Source: Acanthaster planci (Eukaryota > Echinodermata > Asteroidea > Valvatida > Acanthasteridae). Taken from it: a stretch of 24,951 bases of DNA. Below, in pieces: positions 19,209 to 24,951 of the stretch (the stretch's first letter is position 1; every line of letters begins with the position of its first letter). Location of the stretch: positions 97,125 to 122,075 of the forward strand of contig NW_019091697.1 in NCBI RefSeq assembly GCF_001949145.1. Direction: 5' to 3'. The position numbers and the translations under genes are program-made. The notes under the pieces are model-generated. The model saw only the letters and a program-made list of their open reading frames with translations, searched no databases and was not told where the DNA came from.

Positions 19209-19302
19209 AATGTCATTCAAGGACTCGTTGACTTCACCAACTTTGACCAAGTGGGATTCGGACGAGTATCTGCAGCAACTTCTCTATGATGAAGAGTTTG
19301 AG
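19209..19302 (+). CDS. Candidate coding exon C (possible alternative first exon)
   Basis: ATG at 19210 opens 31 codons ending exactly at TTTGAG|GTACAT in phase 0. In the intron the frame closes four codons later. The peptide begins MSFKDSLTSPTLTKWD and ends in an acidic-aromatic segment SDEYLQQLLYDEEFE. An AG ends at 19208 (CGCTGAGCAG) but the pyrimidine tract is poor, so a first exon is as likely as an internal one. The -3 position is A. It shares with the segments at 14391 and 17257 the Met-Ser start, phase-0 donor and plus strand. I do not recognise a family. Confidence 0.5.
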
Positions 19303-19367
19303 GTACATCATTAAATGCTTGATTACTTCTGATTATGAGGATGTAACTAACTAGTGAACTGTTGTAC

Positions 19368-19404
19368 TACATGTACATGTACATTGTACATGTACATGTA
19401 CATG
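19368..19404. repeat. (ACATGT)n tract
   Basis: Repeated ACATGT with one interruption (CATTG). The hexamer is its own complement, so the tract can fold on itself. Confidence 0.9.
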
Positions 19405-20618
19405 CAGCAACTGCTGTTTCTCTTGTGGCCGGTCAATTTTGGCTTAGTAGTAGTGCATATAGCATTGCTTAGGCTAGTTTCTGTTGAGAGTGACGATTTG
19501 TAATTTGGTCGAGTTGCATTAGGCCAAGCTGTTTTTTCTTGTACATACAGGACATGGCAACCATCATGCACACACAACACATGTTAAGAGAGTCCAATAG
19601 TACTATCTGCTTATTGATCCTCGACCGTGTACATTTGTTGTGGCTCAATATTTGCACAACCTAAAATGTTATTAGTAATTGTACTGTACTTCAACACATG
19701 ATCACTTTGATGGATTTTAGTTTTTTGAAAACTTATGACTTACCGGGTACAGCATGTGGTGGAGACATTGTAGGCCTGTTCTTTTAGTTGTGCTTTTGTT
19801 GATGTGAATTTGTTTGAAACTCTTTAGTTGAATGGTGCAGAGTGCTGCTAAAAATTGTGTCCTGTACATGCATGCTCATGAGGCTTGTTTGTTCTGGTTG
19901 GCTAATCAAGGACGAAAAGGTAGATGTTCTCAACCAATAACTCTTGTATTCTCAATACCTGGTGGCTGTGTCTTCAGATATTCACAAGGTCAAACTGAGA
20001 GGTGAGAGTGAATGACTGCAGATTTTCACTCTTTCATTTTCGATTCAAGTTTCCAATCATCTTTTAATAATTTCGTCATAATTTCGTCATAATTTGTGAT
20101 ACTCGCCGCTGTAGACATGACGGAGCAATATGTGCTACATGTAGCTTCAACATGCGCCAAGAGCAGCACTGTCCAGGTTCAACAATACATGTATGTTCTT
20201 TCTACACTGATTTCCCAGACCTTCTGAGCAAATATGCAACACAAATTATGGAATGAGACGTACAGTTTATCATCATATCAAGGATGTGAGAACTCAGCCT
20301 TTTCATTTCAGCATTTTTTAGGTTCAGATTTGACCAAACATTTCAACCTTTTTTGGACTTCTCTATACAGATTTAGTGAAACTTTTTATACATATATTTC
20401 AGCTCTTTCAGCTCAGCCACTCACACCCTTTTTACATGTTTCCCATTGACAGCTGTGAGAATGACATGTACATGCAATGGTTGGTGTATTATCCTGTCAA
20501 CCTACATGTACACGTATGAATGAAGATTGCTCGACAGGTTTCAGCTTCCTGTATGAACTGGTTTTAAGTTCCATAAGTTCCCAAAACAGTGATAACTTAA
20601 TTATACTTGAATAAACTT

Positions 20619-20711
20619 GTACATGTACAAATACATGTACATGTACGTACTTGAATCTACATGTACATGTACATGTACGTACCGGTACATGTACCCGTAC
20701 ATGTACATGTA
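20619..20711. repeat. (ACATGT)n interrupted tract
   Basis: The largest tract: about 93 bases made mostly of GTACATGTACAT with interruptions that include ACCGGT. It inflates spurious open frames on both strands. Confidence 0.9.
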
Positions 20712-21641
20712 TGTTAAACAAAACCAGTTTCATGAATGTTTGAATACAGATGTAGTAAGCTATGTTGCACATGTAACTGTAAATGTACATGTACATTGTA
20801 CATGTAGATTGTTGCCAATTACAAAGTCCATTCATTTGATAGGTATTTAATCTGTCGATCCACTGACTCAGTACATACTTGTTTGAACGTGCTACAAAGA
20901 GACAGTGGTAAATCATATCAGGGGTTTGTGTACAAACATACATGTGCATGTACCTGTACCTGTGTACGTTTCTACAACAGGTACATGTACATATTGTACA
21001 CTGTATATGTATACTGCCCATGCGTGGTGTACATGACTGTGGACTTGTGTTTCCCCAGGGAAAATTTCCATTAGACTTTGGCATGCCAAAGGAAACAAAG
21101 TTATTAAAGTTCAGCTTGATACATATATCATGACATAACAGCTGTTTGTGCAGTTTTCCTGTTATGACTGGCAATGTACAGTATGGGTGCTGTATTAATT
21201 TTTGGCACCTGTGAATGCTTATTTGGAACTAGAAGTGCGTCAATGAAGGCGGCTGTTTTTTTTTTAAGCGTTGTGTAGTGGGGGGGGGTTAGGAATGCTG
21301 AAACCTGTGATGTACATGTACAGTTGGCTACATGTACGATACATGTAATTTATGTTCATATTTTTATATTCTGTTATTAGAAATTGCTTGCATTTTCAAA
21401 TATGGAAGTCCCAGTAATTGCGTACCAATTAATAATAACTACAGAATTTAGCAGACTTCTAAACCTGTACCATTTTTATACAAATTCAAAAAGATATGAA
21501 ATGAAATATGCACATGTTCACATTTATATTTTGTGAAGGATGGCATGGGTCCAAGCTTGTTCAGGTTTCTTCTGTACTGTACATTTACCATGTACCTACC
21601 AGTATAGTGCCTACATGTGGGTATATTTTCCAAAGCAGTAT

Positions 21642-21672
21642 GAGCTACATGTACATGTAGTACATGTACAGT
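21642..21672. repeat. (ACATGT)n tract
   Basis: CTACATGTACATGTAGTACATGTACAG-type tract. Confidence 0.85.
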
Positions 21673-22582
21673 ACTTGAGTTTAGTGGCTTATCAGAGTGA
21701 ACACAAGTTAGCTTTTCCGCATTCTTTATGGAAGTGGTATTCTTTTTGGTTTGTTTTGTTTTGTTGCTTTTTTTTATTGTGTCCATGTATGGTACTGGGT
21801 ACGTGTATTGCTCCTCTTCATACCAGTACAAGTTCACGTCGTGTAGTCTGGTTAGCGGTCCCTGCATTACATTACAACCTGCAGGGAAGGATGGGAATGA
21901 GTCTGTTATACAAGTGCGACCATTGATGGAATTATGCACAAGTCATATCATGGGTACCATGCAAACTGATGAAGATAAATCAGCGACAGTAGTCACTCTC
22001 GAACTTCCCAAAGCTGTTTTCTCTCTTGTGCTTGTGCGTGTTATCAGTAGAATGAGATTTCTCATGGTGAATGTGATATGTGGATATATTGCCCTGTCAT
22101 GTGATCATTATGGACCAATGAACACATAGTGTCCAAGATCATTGAAGACAGAGGTTCATGTTTGACAATTTGAAATATTGCATCTGCATTAAAACTTCAA
22201 GCTACAAAAAGCCTATAGGCCTACACAGGAAAGATCTTATAGCATACACAGACACATGTACATGTAGATAATGGTATTTCTAGAACAATGATAATATCAA
22301 TGGGCAGCACATGACATGCCTAAACGTACAAAGTTGAATTCTTTGCGGGAGAATATCTTTAGAACCATACATGTAAATCCGACAGGGATGAAACTTACAC
22401 ACATTTGTACCATAGACCCGAACCAAGACATGGTACTGGTAAATGGTAGGGTACATAATTGCTTATGATTCTTTTTAATTTTTTTCATTAATTTTGATAC
22501 CTCCAGACCCGAATATACATGTACGTGAAAGGCAAGTGAAAGGCAAAGTACTCATATTTTCAAAATTGTTCAAGGGTCGATT

Positions 22583-22672
22583 TACATGTACATACTTGTA
22601 CATGTACTGACCTGGAATGATACGTACAGTACATGTATAATGTACATGTACATGTACATATGCACCCGTACA
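22583..22672. repeat. (ACATGT)n interrupted tract
   Basis: Several TACATGTACAT units separated by short unique sequence, ending GTACATAAAC. Confidence 0.85.
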
Positions 22673-23156
22673 TAAACATCACATCTGCAGTACTCTACAG
22701 AGGATACATGGATATGTATTTAGGTACCGGTACATGTCCTATTCCGTGATGCCATGATGATTTCATTTAATCATCTGTTACACCTTGTACTTATTTCCTG
22801 ATGGTTAATTTAGTTTACCATCACACTAATAGAATAAAATCCTGTGAAAGCAAGCAGCCCTCAAAAAAATCTCACACAGAAGAGCCAGTTACTTACATGT
22901 ATTCTCTCCAGGGATTGACAATGTGTCTATGTGTAATTTTCCTCCTGCTTGTTTCTGAAAGAAATTCTTCTCTGTCTTTGTCCGCGTTTGTTTTTGACGA
23001 CTTTTGCCAAAACTGATTCAGGAATCCAGTGAAACAGGTACATGCACGTGTACATACCGGGTATTCATGGTACAAGTGTGTGTACACGTAATTTTAGACT
23101 TGTTTGTGTCAATGGCTGTCAGATTTTGGGAAACATTTGTTATGCACAGTACATGA

Positions 23157-23173
23157 GTACATGTACATGTACA
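23157..23173. repeat. (ACATGT)n tract
   Basis: GTACATGTACATGTACA. Confidence 0.85.
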
Positions 23174-23731
23174 GCTCAACATGATTTGTTTCTCAAATCT
23201 AATATTACTCAACCTCTGTCAAAAGTGTCATTATCACAAATGCAAAAACTAGCCTGAATTGTTAAGATGAAGTTTGCATTTTTTGTACGGTGCACATAAC
23301 ATTTTTGTGGTGGCATGCTGTGGTAATTATTCCTCAATGGTGGCCCATGTTACATGTAATGCAGACATCTTCATCTGTTTCAACATTTCTGAAATCAACG
23401 AGCTACATGATGGCCTTATTTTGGTACTTCAACATTCCCTCGGGTCCCAATTTCACCATACAGATTACCGTTAAGCAAATTTTTTAGCTAACCATATGCC
23501 TGTATCATTAAAATTTGCTCAGTGGTAAGCATACTGATAATTCACAGCGAACATTTCATGGTTGCTGGGCTTAGCACAAAAACTGCATGGGTGCACATAG
23601 AGATACATGTATATATCCACTAGGTTAAGCAAATTTTTCCGCTGGAGTTAGCCATGTTAGCATGCCCTTTCCTGTGCTTCCTGCTTATGTCTCCCTGAAA
23701 TACATGTACATGTACATGGTGGCTCTTTCAG

Positions 23732-23789
23732 TGTGAAAATATGTGCTGAGCAGTGCCCCGAAATTGGGCCCTGTGAACATGGTGAACTG
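23732..23789 (+). CDS. Candidate small internal exon
   Basis: A good acceptor GGCTCTTTCAG ends at 23731 and a good donor CTG|GTAAGA follows 23789. Only one of three frames is open: one leading base, then 19 codons including CAEQCPEIGPCEHGEL, ending in phase 0. Three Cys in a short span resemble an extracellular Cys-rich segment. The start phase does not fit direct joining to the phase-0 donors at 14495, 17406 or 19302, unless the inner AG at 23752 is used. The downstream string GGGTTGAATACCGG resembles a box B, so a tRNA-SINE remnant is an alternative explanation. Confidence 0.35.
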
Positions 23790-23993
23790 GTAAGAACACA
23801 CGGGTTGAATACCGGTCGGCCTTATGCGAACTTTTTCAAATTTGTAACTTAGACTGGAAGGAAATGTGAGTTTAAAAATACCATCAAAGTATACATGTCA
23901 GTTTATGGTATCACACACTAAATACTAAAATACACATCTTCATGCACATGTATACCGGTAGCTGGTATGTTATCAACCTCTTAGAGTATATTT

Positions 23994-24252
23994 GGGTCAT
24001 CCCATGAGGTTGGGGCTCAATTTGTGATGGTGTCAATTGTTAGGTGGGTTCCGTAAAAATGAACAGCTATTTCCCTGCATGTGGATTCCAAACTGACATT
24101 GTTATACATCTTGCAAGGCTGAATACAGAGGGGTGTGTTATTTTCACAGTGTAAAGGATCTTCTCTACAGGTCATGACAGGTGGTAAAAATTACCTACAG
24201 TGTGTAACAGGGACACTGTCACAAATTGTGCCCCAACCTCATGGAATGACCC
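23994..24252. mobile_element. MITE with about 45-bp terminal inverted repeats
   Basis: The left end GGGTCATCCCATGAGGTTGG and the right end (complement) GGGTCATTCCATGAGGTTGG match, and the match continues inward through GGGC.CAATTTGTGA to GTGTC, about 43-45 bp with five or so mismatches. ATTT is present directly outside both ends (23990-23993 and 24253-24256), a 4-bp target duplication. The 259-bp length and lack of coding content fit a non-autonomous DNA transposon. I cannot assign the superfamily with certainty. Confidence 0.85.
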
Positions 24253-24256
24253 ATTT

Positions 24257-24951
24257 GTAAAACTAAAGTAATCTTGTTGACAGAAATTGGTATGAGCTGA
24301 GAGCTTAAATCATGTACATGTATATGCAGGACAGCTCATATTTTTATGTTAGGCTTAATACATGTACCGCCATATATTTTTTACCCTTGACTTTTTAATG
24401 TTGTTACTCTTCATGTTGTGTGTTGTTTATGAGCTTCGTGGTGATTAATAGATAAAGACTAAGGCTTGATTAAAACTCACTACACCATTAAAGATGAATT
24501 TGTTAAGTGGTTTTGGTTTCACCGCATAATGCCCAGCATTTTTAATCTCAATGAAAAGACAGAGTGAGAGTAAAGAACGGTTGAGTACACTGAAGCATGT
24601 GCTATATTTCATTTCTTGATACAGTGTACCAGTACTTACATGTAACTTAAAGGTGAATGCTTCAAATCAAGTGAAAGGAAATCATGATTGTAAATCATTT
24701 TATTCCTACCGGTACATCGATCCCGAAAAGCTGTTTCAAATCAAAACCAGTAGCTTCAATTGAAGAGAACCCAAAACAAACATTTCCTGAACCTTGTTTT
24801 CTCTGGAATCAGATTGAAGCTTAGGAAGTTACATGTACATGTATCTTTTCAAAACTGAAGACCTGATGATGCATGTATATATGTAACAGCCTGTTCCCAC
24901 TTGATCCACCAATTGGGGGATCTGATCCACCTTTTGCCAAATTGCCGGATC
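24257..24951. other. Non-coding stretch at right edge
   Basis: No gene supported. ACATGTA motifs recur. The last 50 bases contain an imperfect palindrome GATCCACCAATTGGGGGATC (24902-24921) and more GATCC/GGATC strings, perhaps the start of another repeat cut by the window end. Confidence 0.4.

Larger units (their letters stand above)
19303..23731. other. Intron-like stretch rich in ACATGT tracts
   Basis: No gene can be supported. It contains the densest ACATGT microsatellites in the window. Weak exon-like pieces near 20117 (MTEQYVLHV), 21061 (after TTTCCCCAG) and 21884 (after ACCTGCAG) lack a matching second splice site. Confidence 0.45.

Noticed and set aside
20117-20176. Possible fourth Met-initiated exon ending in phase 0 at CAG|GTTCAA
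   Set aside because: GTTCAA is a poor donor, and the better GTATGT 12 bases later is in a different phase.
20497-21174. 225-codon minus-strand open frame, the longest in the window
   Set aside because: It is built largely from ACATGT tracts, which read as CTCT, HVHV or MYMY without stops on either strand; no domain is visible.
21448-22129. Overlapping plus and minus open frames, including a protein-like stretch after the AG at 21883
   Set aside because: The plus stretch (GKDGNESVIQVRPLMELC) follows an acceptor-like ACCTGCAG but no donor in a sensible position is found; the rest is microsatellite read-through.
24902-24921. Imperfect GATCC palindrome at the right edge
   Set aside because: It is cut off by the window end and has a mismatch; not enough sequence to call an element.

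Overview
This window looks like non-coding, repeat-rich nuclear DNA from an animal, most likely a marine invertebrate. The reasons are sparse short exon-like segments with splice signals, a DIRS-type and a probable Ngaro-type tyrosine-recombinase retroelement, a tRNA-derived SINE, a MITE, and abundant ACATGT/TACATGTA, ACCGGTA and TAGGCCTAC motifs. That motif style suggests an echinoderm, hemichordate or lancelet, but this is a judgement of style and not proof. There are no operons, rRNAs or CRISPR arrays.

Left part (1-3129). Two direct repeats of about 290 bp bracket an intact minus-strand ORF for an SGNH/GDSL-type hydrolase. This arrangement is best explained as a short or internally deleted Ngaro-like retroelement running on the minus strand and cut by the window edge.

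Middle (3130-8386). An almost complete but dead DIRS-type retrotransposon lies on the plus strand. It has a left inverted terminal repeat, a broken ORF1/Gag, reverse transcriptase, RNase H, a connecting domain, a tyrosine recombinase, an internal complementary region that matches both termini, and a right inverted terminal repeat. The frames are broken by stops and shifts. ORF1 carries an AT-rich insertion and a tandem duplication. A 40-bp block in ORF1 recurs exactly about 5.3 kb away at 9442-9481.

Right part (8387-24951). This is intron-like or intergenic DNA. A possible terminal exon lies at 10075-10215, with a poly(A) signal downstream. Three exon-like segments on the plus strand (near 14391, 17257 and 19210) each begin with an in-frame Met-Ser, encode 35, 50 and 31 codons, and end at a splice donor in phase 0. 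They could be alternative first exons of one gene whose body lies downstream, outside the window. I do not recognise the protein. A further small exon candidate ends at 23789. Around these lie a tRNA-derived SINE (minus strand, about 14915-15075), a foldback repeat, a cluster of GGGTTGAA/TTCAACCC palindromes, a 28-bp perfect palindrome, a 259-bp MITE with 4-bp target duplications, and many (ACATGT)n tracts. Because those tracts are palindromic and stop-free, they create spurious long ORFs.
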